Assembly (NCBI RefSeq): GCF_019693215.1
Contig: NZ_CP081183.1
Location: 995,226-1,059,225 of the forward strand
Length of the DNA stretch: 64,000 bases
DNA from: Salinarchaeum sp. IM2453
Lineage (GTDB): Archaea; Halobacteriota; Halobacteria; Halobacteriales; Salinarchaeaceae
Direction: 5' to 3'
Shown here: piece by piece, positions 27,550 to 34,633 of the stretch
Numbering within the stretch: the stretch's first letter is position 1
Layout of the letters: each line of letters starts with the position of its first letter
The notes under the pieces: model-generated
Databases searched by the model: none
Told to the model about the DNA's origin: nothing
What the model saw: only the letters and a program-made list of their open reading frames with translations
Position numbers and translations under genes: made by a program

Positions 27550-28230
27550 TTAAGGAGCAACACCAACAGTAAGTAAAGTTCCCCAGACCCGGTATCGATC
27601 CATCATTTGTTCCCGGCTGTCCCATTCTTCGGTTGGAAACACATCCTCTTCTGGTATCTCAACTTCTAAGTCTGGAATGGTATCTTGCTGTGCAACATAG
27701 AGACCAGCCTCTTTGAAGGCATCTCGATAGTCCTGCCGATTCCATAGTTGCATCTCAACGTTAACCTGCTCCTGCCAGTGGTGGGTGTGTGTTGATTCTT
27801 CAAAGAAATTCACAGCACAGTAAAATGTTCCTCCTGGACGAAGGATGCGACGAATTTCACTAAGAGCTTTCTGTGGTTGAGTAGCATAGTAGAATGCCTC
27901 CATACTCCAGACATGATCAACTGAGTTGTCTGAAAACGGCAAAGAGTGAAAATCAGCTACGTAAAATTCAACGGCATTATCAGTGGTATAACTGCGCGCA
28001 TTGGAGACCATCTGTGGGCTGCCATCAATTCCGTATCCAGCAGCGATATTCTGTGTTTCACGAAGGGCACGAAGAGCGTAGCCAGAACCGGTTCCAAGAT
28101 CTAAGACAGTGTCAGTAGACTCGACAGGCATTCTAGAGAGAGCATGCTTTGCTGTATGCCAATGCCGCTCTTCCATGCCTTGGTCTTTCCCAGAACTAGC
28201 CCACTGGTCAAACTCCTGTTGAATACTCAT
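27550..28230 (-). CDS. Class I SAM-dependent methyltransferase (type 11)
   Basis: A 226-residue methyltransferase with motif I VLDLGTGSGYALRAL, motif II GYGIDGSPQMV, the acidic DFHSLPFSDNSVDHVWSMEAFYY and the IRRILRPGGTF block. The substrate is unknown; the aromatic C-terminal half could bind a small molecule. The ATG at 28230 (MSIQQEFDQW) is preferred over one three codons upstream. A hairpin repeat abuts the 3' end. Confidence 0.92.
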   Translation of the reverse strand: MSIQQEFDQWASSGKDQGMEERHWHTAKHALSRMPVESTDTVLDLGTGSGYALRALRETQNIAAGYGIDGSPQMVSNARSYTTDNAVEFYVADFHSLPFSDNSVDHVWSMEAFYYATQPQKALSEIRRILRPGGTFYCAVNFFEESTHTHHWQEQVNVEMQLWNRQDYRDAFKEAGLYVAQQDTIPDLEVEIPEEDVFPTEEWDSREQMMDRYRVWGTLLTVGVAP

Positions 28231-28383
28231 AAATAACAACTGTTGTTCAATAAGTAGGCATTGTTTATCAATTCCCTGAAGACGATGATATCTATTTTGC
28301 GCACGATGATATGAGGAAACTAATCCAAGTTAGAGAATGTCTGTCGCATAAACTTGAGTTGTGTCCGCGTGCTTTCGGTAAAC

Positions 28384-28968
28384 ATGGATTATCAACTTGC
28401 AATTGAGAACGCACCGAAAACAATCCCTGCAGGGACAGGAATCCTGCTCATACACCCAAGCACAGGAGAAACAGACCGAATCGATACAGATTTTTTTAAG
28501 ACAGATACAGACCAGTTCTTAGTAATCTCGACTCGAACAACAGCAAGGGAAGTAACACAAAAGTTGGAATACTACGATGTCAACGAAGATCGAGCAGAGA
28601 TTCTGGATACACTGAGTGTGGAGCGAGGATATTCAAGACGGCGTCGAGACGATGTGTCATACGTTTCTGCACCGGACGACATTAAAGGGATAATCGAAGA
28701 AACAGAGAAATTCCTAACAGAAAACGAAGGAAAGCTTAAGCTAAGTTTAGATTCTGTAACAGAATTGGCATACTATGCAGATGTAGAATCTGCGCTCAAA
28801 ACAGTTGATCAAATCACATCACTATTAAAAGAGCATGACGCAGTCGGACTGTTTCATTTATCAAAAGAAGTGCACGATGATGATGTCTTGGAAACATTTC
28901 GAGAACGATTCCTGATTATTATTGAGCTTTCAGAAGATGGGAGTGTAAGCGTTGAATCTAAGATATAG
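28384..28968 (+). CDS. Haloarchaeal RecA/KaiC-like protein without Walker A (DUF7090-like)
   Basis: A 194-residue acidic protein. The start IENAPKTIPAGTGILLIHP resembles the beginning of KaiC/RadA-like domains, yet the P-loop GxxxxGKT is absent; strands such as LKLSLDSVTELAYY and AVGLFHLSKEVHDD correspond to Walker B and downstream regions. From memory it matches the haloarchaeal DUF7090 group; that needs confirmation. ATG at 28384, with ten open codons upstream unlikely to be translated. Function unknown. Confidence 0.75.
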   Translation: MDYQLAIENAPKTIPAGTGILLIHPSTGETDRIDTDFFKTDTDQFLVISTRTTAREVTQKLEYYDVNEDRAEILDTLSVERGYSRRRRDDVSYVSAPDDIKGIIEETEKFLTENEGKLKLSLDSVTELAYYADVESALKTVDQITSLLKEHDAVGLFHLSKEVHDDDVLETFRERFLIIIELSEDGSVSVESKI

Positions 28969-29000
28969 AAAATATCACTTCCAGAGCAGTCATCACCAGA

Positions 29001-29087
29001 CTAGATAGTAAAATATCCAACAATAACGAGAGTTACAACCGTCGTTACAAAGACAGTACCAAGAACGATCTTCGTTGCCTTAGACAT
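29001..29087 (-). CDS. 28-residue single-helix membrane peptide
   Basis: ATG at 29087, TAG at 29001-29003. After a basic start (MSKATK) the whole chain is one hydrophobic helix (IVLGTVFVTTVVTLVIVGYF). The basic-inside, hydrophobic layout and a clean start/stop make it plausible. It sits convergent to the gene at 28384-28968. Too short for certainty. Confidence 0.45.
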   Translation of the reverse strand: MSKATKIVLGTVFVTTVVTLVIVGYFTI

Positions 29088-29180
29088 GATTATATGATTC
29101 GGGATTTTTGATGAACATTCAATAGCGTTTCTAAATGAGTCTAGTATTCCAGTCGAGATAAACTATCAATTAGCGATGCG

Positions 29181-29470
29181 GTCAACTGCCTCAGGGTCAA
29201 GCCTCGAGGCTTGTCAGAGGACTCCCGTTCCAGCCAAGGAGTTCGGCAGGCGTGTACTCGCCGTTCACTTCAATATCCCTGAATTGAAGACCAGTTGACT
29301 GCTGGCCCATCCACCACAAGACTTCTGTCCACGATGAATTCCTCCACAGGGGCAAGTCCCATGGCATCCGCCTCGACAGTCTGTGAAAACGCTATGCCTC
29401 CCATCCTCAAGAAGCGATCAGCGATCGACAGGAGCGAGTGGAGCGGGGTTCTCAGCAGAGTTCACAGTGG
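29181..29470. repeat. Decayed TnpB-type element ends in a 412-base spacer
   Basis: Two remnant patches: GTCAACTGCCTCAGGGTCAA followed by a CCTCGAGGC arm (29181-29212), and GGGGCAAGTCCCATGGCATC...CAGTCTGTGAA (29350-29395), matching 22157-22191. No full open frame for a transposase is left. The spacer 29088-29499 lies between the small peptide gene and oapC and otherwise shows nothing recognisable. Confidence 0.5.
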
Positions 29471-29499
29471 AGGAACAGGGAAGCTTATTAACAGAAAGG

Positions 29500-30123
29500 T
29501 CAAGAATCAGTATTATTTGGAGATCCATCCCAGTCATCGGGTAATTGGATTGAGTATCTACCATCCTCCAGTAACGAGATAATGTACGTTTCTCGGTTGT
29601 AAAGTTCCATAAGGTTGAGTTCATATTCCCCTGGCCGAATAATTTTAATCCCCTCAAATTGGTCATTAAGCTCATCACGGAGCTCTTCTTGATCAGGCGG
29701 ATCAGATGAAACTGTCTCGGGGTCTTCGATGGTATCAGAAGCATGTCCTGAGCTTAACTCCGAAGAGGATTGCTGCGGAGCGGAGGGATCACAGAGTTGG
29801 TCAGAAGACAAGGACGTGTTTTGTTGATCTGGTTGATTGTCAGATTCGATCAACCGTTCGGTGTTCTCAGAGCTCGAGGCAGAAGATGTGGACCCAGATG
29901 AGCAAGGTTTGGAAGGAAGTTCACTGCGATCAACTATCGCAGACCTAGCCTCAGCTTGTGCGGAATCTTCGGATGAAGACTGGTTCGAGACCGTGGTGGT
30001 ATCATTGCTTTGGATGTCTGGTCGGTACTGAAACTGTGTTCCACCACACTGTGGGCAACCCTGGAGTATCTCATCAGATCCGTCTGGAAAAACACGAGAG
30101 CAGTTTGTACACTGGTGTGGCAT
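29500..30123 (-). CDS. oapC: Origin-associated zinc-ribbon protein OapC
   Basis: Third member of the oapABC cluster found beside orc1 in many haloarchaea. A zinc ribbon occupies residues 1-30 (CTNCSRVF...CPQCGGTQF), followed by a long Ser/Gln/Asp-rich disordered linker (about 40-140) and a C-terminal domain FEGIKIIRPGEYELNLMELYNRETYIISL. Its ATG overlaps the oapB stop by one base (TAATG), implying coupling. Role in replication origin function is inferred from position only. Confidence 0.85.
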   Translation of the reverse strand: MPHQCTNCSRVFPDGSDEILQGCPQCGGTQFQYRPDIQSNDTTTVSNQSSSEDSAQAEARSAIVDRSELPSKPCSSGSTSSASSSENTERLIESDNQPDQQNTSLSSDQLCDPSAPQQSSSELSSGHASDTIEDPETVSSDPPDQEELRDELNDQFEGIKIIRPGEYELNLMELYNRETYIISLLEDGRYSIQLPDDWDGSPNNTDS

Positions 30124-30503
30124 TAGTTTCCGGAAACTAAGGCACTGATAACGGTTTCATCTTTATGAAGTGTTTCGATCTGATCTGCGGGTCCGATAAC
30201 AGTTAAACGAGATGAATCATCGTTCCCCATGATACGGCCAAAAAGACCAGAGTCACCTCCACTAGACTGAGGGTATGTCTCAATTTCAATCCCGTTAAAT
30301 CCATCTGGATCAATCTCAGACATGGTTGTTTCGATAAGTCGACTTTCCTCATCTGGAGTTAGCCCTTCCTCGAGGATTACGATGTCACCATCGCGAACAG
30401 AGTCAAGGATTAATTGGATTTTCTCCATGGTTGCCATGCCATCAAGCCGATCACTACTAATCAGGTCAATTTGAACGCCGTTGTGTTTTTTTGTTTCCGT
30501 CAT
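30123..30503 (-). CDS. oapB: Origin-associated DUF2073 protein OapB
   Basis: A 126-residue DUF2073 protein in the oap cluster. It contains DLISSDRLDGMATMEKIQLI, the ILEEGLTPDEESRLIE block and a C-terminal LTVIGPADQIETLHKDE. The frame runs upstream to 30557, but the ATG at 30503, four bases after the oapA stop, is the coupled start. In archaea this protein always travels with the Era-like GTPase; the biochemical role is unknown. Confidence 0.88.
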   Translation of the reverse strand: MTETKKHNGVQIDLISSDRLDGMATMEKIQLILDSVRDGDIVILEEGLTPDEESRLIETTMSEIDPDGFNGIEIETYPQSSGGDSGLFGRIMGNDDSSRLTVIGPADQIETLHKDETVISALVSGN

Positions 30504-30507
30504 CCTA

Positions 30508-31698
30508 TCACCCAAAGTACTCAGCAATTTTGTCGTATACTTCATCCATATTATCACCCTCTAAAGCAGAGAGCTCCACTACATCGTGCTGTGGGAATGC
30601 TTCTCTTACCCGTTCGATGTCAGAGTCTTCAAGATCAATCTTGTTAGCTAAGATGAGAACCGGAAGATCCCTGCTTTCGATAATGCCGATAAGCATTGTA
30701 TTGACTTGAATAAGAGGATCTTCTGTGGAATCAAGGACATATATTACGCCTTCAATGTCCTCTCGTAACCAGTGCATTGCCTCAGCAACGCCTTCTGTTG
30801 CCTCTCGAGATCGTTCGATTGCGTCTTCTTCGTCAATATCGTACTCAAGGAATTCTTCATAATCAACTTTAGTCGTAACGCCAGGTGTATCAACGATGTC
30901 AATTGAAACAGTTCGACCATTTCGTTCAATCTCGACGTTTGTCTTCTGCTTGGCCTCTCGGGTTTCGTGAGGTATGTGACTCTCTGGCCCGATTGCATCA
31001 CCAGTCCAGTCGCGAGAGATTCGATTTGCGAGGGTTGTATTGTGGACTACAATTCCATCCCGGGTCGTGAACGTGTGGTGATCTTCAACGGTTAAATCAT
31101 AAATATAACCGTCATAGTCGATGATCTCAATTGTTTCAACTGGTTCCCAGTCCACACGGTTGATTGGAGCACACGTAGGCGTTGAATCGGTAGCAATAGT
31201 TCCACCGTCAGCGGCTGGGACTGGACGAATTGCAATCATCTGATCCTCACAAAGATGTTTTGCCTGGCGGTAGATATCGTTTGTATCGTCTGAGATAACA
31301 AACGGGTGCTCGGGACTAACAGTTACCTGTCTACCAGACTCAGTTGATACTTTGTACATGTGGCCAGAGTATTGTTGGCGGAAAACGTGAGAAACAATGC
31401 CATCAACAGGATTTATCTCGTTTGTTACTGCTGGAACAGCAAGGTGATCTTCACATGCAATCCATGTTTCTGTTGGGTCCTCACTTAGATCCTCACCAGC
31501 AGAAGATTCATACACTGAGTTAAAAATATTTTTTATCTTATGTTTAGAACCATCTGAAAGCAAAACTTCTTCATCTGCAGCCAGACACTTTCCTGCATTT
31601 GGTGGGCCATAGATTCCAATGCGTTTTGGATCGTCTGTAGAAAATATCTGGCCTGTTACCTTCGATATACTGTCTCTAAGTCCTGATATAAATCCCAT
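30508..31698 (-). CDS. oapA: Era-like GTPase OapA interrupted by an in-frame mini-intein
   Basis: GTP-binding protein of the origin-associated cluster. The 396-residue precursor starts at the ATG at 31698; 23 upstream codons are unlikely. The Walker A motif reads GPPNAGK, then a 183-residue intein, then TTLANR, so the P-loop is restored only after splicing. The mature 213-residue GTPase has DTPGV (G3), a switch region, NKID (G4) and LSALEG (G5). It is divergent from orc1 across the origin and transcribed with oapB and oapC. A 9-base inverted repeat sits 7 bases before the ATG. Confidence 0.92.
   Translation of the reverse strand: MGFISGLRDSISKVTGQIFSTDDPKRIGIYGPPNAGKCLAADEEVLLSDGSKHKIKNIFNSVYESSAGEDLSEDPTETWIACEDHLAVPAVTNEINPVDGIVSHVFRQQYSGHMYKVSTESGRQVTVSPEHPFVISDDTNDIYRQAKHLCEDQMIAIRPVPAADGGTIATDSTPTCAPINRVDWEPVETIEIIDYDGYIYDLTVEDHHTFTTRDGIVVHNTTLANRISRDWTGDAIGPESHIPHETREAKQKTNVEIERNGRTVSIDIVDTPGVTTKVDYEEFLEYDIDEEDAIERSREATEGVAEAMHWLREDIEGVIYVLDSTEDPLIQVNTMLIGIIESRDLPVLILANKIDLEDSDIERVREAFPQHDVVELSALEGDNMDEVYDKIAEYFG
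31039..31587 (-). other. Mini-intein within OapA (183 aa)
   Basis: Begins with Cys38 of the precursor (block A CLAADEEVLLSDG), carries a block B-like VTVSPEHPFVI with the TxxH spacing, block F YIYDLTVEDHHTF and ends VVHN with the penultimate His and terminal Asn; the next extein residue is Thr. There is no LAGLIDADG homing endonuclease, and the space between blocks B and F (about 60 residues) is too small for one, so it can splice but not home by itself. Insertion lies exactly between Lys and Thr of the P-loop. A Haloquadratum GTPase intein at this kind of site is known from intein collections as I recall. Confidence 0.9.
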
Positions 31699-31704
31699 CC
31701 TTGT

Positions 31705-31729
31705 TACAACACCCGCTATCGGTGTTGTA
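31705..31729. promoter_or_regulatory. Inverted repeat in the oapA leader
   Basis: TACAACACC and its reverse complement GGTGTTGTA are separated by 7 bases, a perfect 9-base inverted repeat ending 7 bases before the oapA ATG. It could be a repressor site or an RNA hairpin occluding the start. It lies at the left border of the origin region. Confidence 0.5.
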
Positions 31730-31801
31730 GTGTAAAATGCCACGTAACTTAAGCGTGTGTCATACACGAAGGACGATTAGAACACTGAGCTCGAAGGGCC
31801 T

Positions 31802-31834
31802 AGAACACCCCCACCCCTTCGTTTCGACTGGAAC
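31802..31834 (-). promoter_or_regulatory. Origin recognition box 1
   Basis: Minus strand GTTCCAGTCGAAACGAAGGG continuing into GTGGGGGTGTTCT. It differs from the box at 32018-32050 at 3 of 33 positions and has the opposite orientation. The G-run at the inner half is the typical ORB G-string bound by Orc1/Cdc6. Confidence 0.88.
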
Positions 31835-31837
31835 CAA

Positions 31838-31862
31838 GAACACCCCCACCCCGGGGAGGGGG
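31838..31862 (-). promoter_or_regulatory. Partial origin recognition box (mini-ORB)
   Basis: Repeats the G-string part of the ORB (minus strand GGGGTGGGGGTGTTCT) directly beside box 1 in the same orientation, but the GTTCCA...GAAAC half is replaced by a CCCC/GGGG self-complementary run. Confidence 0.7.
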
Positions 31863-32017
31863 CCTATTACAATACCGGTAGATTTATTAGATAATGTAAG
31901 AAACAGTAACCGCACTGCGGAAATCATGTTCTATATGTATTATTCTTTAGTAAGATACTAGACTAGAAAAACTAGTCTAGAGCGTACTTTGGACAACGTG
32001 GGTAGTGTTTGTGTGGA

Positions 32018-32050
32018 GTTCCACTTGAAACAAAGGGGTGGGGGTGTTCT
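32018..32050 (+). promoter_or_regulatory. Origin recognition box 2
   Basis: GTTCCACTTGAAACAAAGGG followed by GTGGGGGTGTTCT on the plus strand, the most canonical haloarchaeal ORB in the window. It faces box 1 across the AT-rich core and lies 174 bases before orc1. Confidence 0.9.
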
Positions 32051-32223
32051 ATTTTGGTTCGAGCACATCATAACCTTTATTGTCCATATCAACTTCGGTT
32101 TCAAGTGCATCAACTACAAACCATGATTTCATCTAACGCTTTGCCTATTTCGTGTTTCTCAATATCTACTGAGCTCTGTTCGAGTTATCTGACTCCCGTT
32201 TCAGTAATATTCACTTCACAACC

Positions 32224-33678
32224 ATGACTGACGACGATCCGTTCCCTGATACTCCGGGTCAATTTGATGATTCCGAAGAGGGTGGTCTATTTGACGAACT
32301 GCTTGCTGGGGAACCGATCTTTGAAAACAAAGAAATTTTACAACCATCATATACTCCTCCAGAACTACCCCATCGTGACCAACAGATCAATAAGATGGCG
32401 ACCATCCTTGTTTCTGCTCTTCGCGGTGAGACCCCATCTAACATCCTAAGCTACGGGAAAACTGGATCTGGAAAAACTGCGAGTGCAAAATATGTAAGCA
32501 AAGAGCTTGAACGAACCTCGCAAAAGTACGAAGTCCCTTGTGATGTTGAGTATATTAACTGTGAAGTCACTGATACTCAATACAGGGTTCTTGCACAGTT
32601 AGCAAATCAGTTCAACGAGGAAAACCGTGAGCATATCAACAGACAACTAGGTGAACTCCGTTCTCTCCGGGAGCGTGCAACCGATGATCTGTCTGTCCTT
32701 GATGACTCTGAATACAGTACAATCTCTGATATTGATGAGCAAATTGCCTCGCTGCAGGATGACAAAGAGTCTATTCAGTCTGTCCCAATGACTGGTTGGC
32801 CAACAGATCGTGTGTACTCTGTTTTCTTTGATGCTGTCGACTATCGGGAACGTGTTGTTGTTATCATGCTTGATGAAATTGACAAATTAGTTGAAAAAAG
32901 CGGTGATGATACTCTATACAATTTATCACGGATGAACTCTGAGCTTGAGAATTCTCGAGTGTCAATTATAGGAATCAGTAATGACCTCAAATTTACCGAT
33001 TTCCTTGATCCTCGAGTTAAATCATCATTAGGTGAGGAAGAAATTGTGTTCCCTCCCTATGATGCTAACCAACTACGTGACATCCTTGAACATCGGGCTG
33101 AAAATGCCTTCCGAGAAGGCGTTTTAGGTGATGATGTTATACCTCTTTGTGCTGCTTTTGCAGCCCAAGAACATGGTGATGCTCGTCGGGCTCTTGATCT
33201 TCTCCGGACTGCAGGAGAGCTTGCTGAACGTGAACAAGCAGACGAGGTAAGTGGTGAACATGTCCGAAAAGCTCAAGATAAAATAGAGCTTGATCGAGTT
33301 GTCGAAGTCGTTCGAACCTTACCACTGCAGTCGAAGGCTGTCTTGTACGCGATTATTCTCTTGGAAAAGAGCGATATTCAACCAATTAACACTGGGGAGG
33401 TGTATAATATATACACGCAACTCTGTGAGAATATTGATGCAGATCAACTTACCCAACGACGTGTCACTGATTTGATCAGTGAGCTTGATATGCTTGGTAT
33501 TGTAAACGCCGTAGTTGTCTCTAAGGGTCGATATGGCCGAACTAAAGAAATTAACATCTCTGTCCCAACTGAAGAGACCGAAGCAGTGCTCACGTCTGAC
33601 CTGCGGGTTGATGATCTTGATGAAATTCGCCCTTCTGTTCAAGCCCGCTTTGATGATAGTTCAACATTTGATTCGTGA
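32224..33678 (+). CDS. orc1: Origin recognition protein Orc1/Cdc6
   Basis: AAA+ initiator that binds ORBs and loads MCM. The 484-residue protein has Walker A YGKTGSGKTAS, Walker B VVIMLDEIDK, sensor 1 IIGISNDL, sensor 2 near HGDARRALDLLR and a C-terminal winged helix (about 400-470) that contacts DNA. The inserted helical region around residues 130-170 is longer than in minimal homologues. It is the first gene right of the origin. The ATG at 32224 is followed by an acidic tail typical of haloarchaea. Confidence 0.96.
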   Translation: MTDDDPFPDTPGQFDDSEEGGLFDELLAGEPIFENKEILQPSYTPPELPHRDQQINKMATILVSALRGETPSNILSYGKTGSGKTASAKYVSKELERTSQKYEVPCDVEYINCEVTDTQYRVLAQLANQFNEENREHINRQLGELRSLRERATDDLSVLDDSEYSTISDIDEQIASLQDDKESIQSVPMTGWPTDRVYSVFFDAVDYRERVVVIMLDEIDKLVEKSGDDTLYNLSRMNSELENSRVSIIGISNDLKFTDFLDPRVKSSLGEEEIVFPPYDANQLRDILEHRAENAFREGVLGDDVIPLCAAFAAQEHGDARRALDLLRTAGELAEREQADEVSGEHVRKAQDKIELDRVVEVVRTLPLQSKAVLYAIILLEKSDIQPINTGEVYNIYTQLCENIDADQLTQRRVTDLISELDMLGIVNAVVVSKGRYGRTKEINISVPTEETEAVLTSDLRVDDLDEIRPSVQARFDDSSTFDS

Positions 33679-33690
33679 GTTCAATCCGTC

Positions 33691-33742
33691 TTACAGCGGT
33701 ATTGAGGCGAAAGCCCACGGCTTCAGCCGTGGGAGAAGGTCA
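33691..33742 (+). repeat. TTACAGCGG-type hairpin repeat after orc1 (best preserved)
   Basis: TTACAGCGGTATTGAGGCGA is followed by a perfect 8-base stem CCCACGGC / GCCGTGGG around TTCA and then AGAAGGTCAA. It starts 12 bases after the orc1 stop in sense orientation. The stem and flanks match ends of haloarchaeal TnpB-type elements, and the position fits a transcription terminator. Confidence 0.65.
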
Positions 33743-33861
33743 ATCTGCTCGGACTAGCTCCTCGCTTTGTTGTGATGCTACTTGAAGATGGGGATGTAAC
33801 GCCTGCTATCAGCTACAAGCATTCATCGATACACACAAAGTGTACAGAATTAACAATTAAA

Positions 33862-34512
33862 TTAATTGAATAATAACCGCACTCGACCAAGATATGGTAT
33901 TCTAATCAGTGCTTTTCCTCTAATTTGATCTTTCTCTACAATCTCATAGCTTCTTGCTTGGTCGTATTGATCATTCGCGTCACCCTTTGTAATATACCCG
34001 GACCGATCAGCTTCACAGTTTTCTACCTCTTCACACGAGACATTCAACCCGTCTGTCCAGTCATTGCCAGCTTCTACATATCGTTCAACTCGATGTATGA
34101 CTGGAGTATCACTTTCGTCGGTTGGCTGAAATACTATGACACTTCCTGATGCTCCAAACCGTTCATGTCCAGCGTCTTCGCCGTCTTCCCGAGTCACAAT
34201 CCCATCGTCTGTTGCTGCATCATGTACAAACCGTTCGTTGTCTACAACAAGAACAAGGTCCCCTTCCTGGATATTTGGTTCCATACTTCCACTTTCAACT
34301 GCTACAAGCGGCGGCCAAACACCTGTAATACCCACGAGAACGCCTCCGATAACTGCTACGATCGCCAGTGCAGCTAATACATCTCTGGACATTACGATGG
34401 CCCAGTGAGTAGAATTAATGTACCATTGAATTGGCTGTTCAGTCGGAGAAGGTGTACCTTCATCTTTTTCTACTGTTTCGTTATCTTCCGACTGACTCTC
34501 CATATCAGACAT
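33862..34512 (-). CDS. sec11: Signal peptidase I (archaeal Sec11 type)
   Basis: Cleaves signal peptides from secreted proteins at the membrane. The 216 residues start with a cytoplasmic acidic segment; one transmembrane helix (about 45-65) precedes the catalytic Ser in VESGSMEPNI, followed by the His-containing VIHRVERY box (the archaeal Ser-His type lacks the bacterial Lys) and the GDAND acidic box. sec11 and the PolD small-subunit gene lie beside orc1 in other haloarchaea too, as here. Confidence 0.94.
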   Translation of the reverse strand: MSDMESQSEDNETVEKDEGTPSPTEQPIQWYINSTHWAIVMSRDVLAALAIVAVIGGVLVGITGVWPPLVAVESGSMEPNIQEGDLVLVVDNERFVHDAATDDGIVTREDGEDAGHERFGASGSVIVFQPTDESDTPVIHRVERYVEAGNDWTDGLNVSCEEVENCEADRSGYITKGDANDQYDQARSYEIVEKDQIRGKALIRIPYLGRVRLLFN

Positions 34513-34633
34513 TAGTCACATCTACGTCTAGCAAGTCAATCAATTTTCTGGGAGCCAACGGGAATCTCTTCGACTCACATATCGTGTAGTAAAACTCGGT
34601 ATTCTTTTTGCCCACGACTGAATATAACTTTAT

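Larger units (their letters stand above)
31802..32050. other. Chromosomal replication origin (oriC1-type)
   Basis: The 525-base gap between divergent oapA and orc1 contains two 33-base origin recognition boxes in opposite orientation at its flanks, a third partial box, and an AT-rich core (31863-32017) with a 9-base perfect hairpin CTAGACTAG-AAAAA-CTAGTCTAG at 31958-31980. Orc1/Cdc6 adjacency, inverted ORBs and an AT-rich unwinding element are the established layout of haloarchaeal origins. Strand base preference of genes changes at this point, supporting active bidirectional replication. Confidence 0.9.

Noticed and set aside
31958-31980. CTAGACTAG hairpin as a transcription terminator
   Set aside because: It lies in the middle of the origin between divergent promoters, where no transcript should end; an origin structural element fits better.
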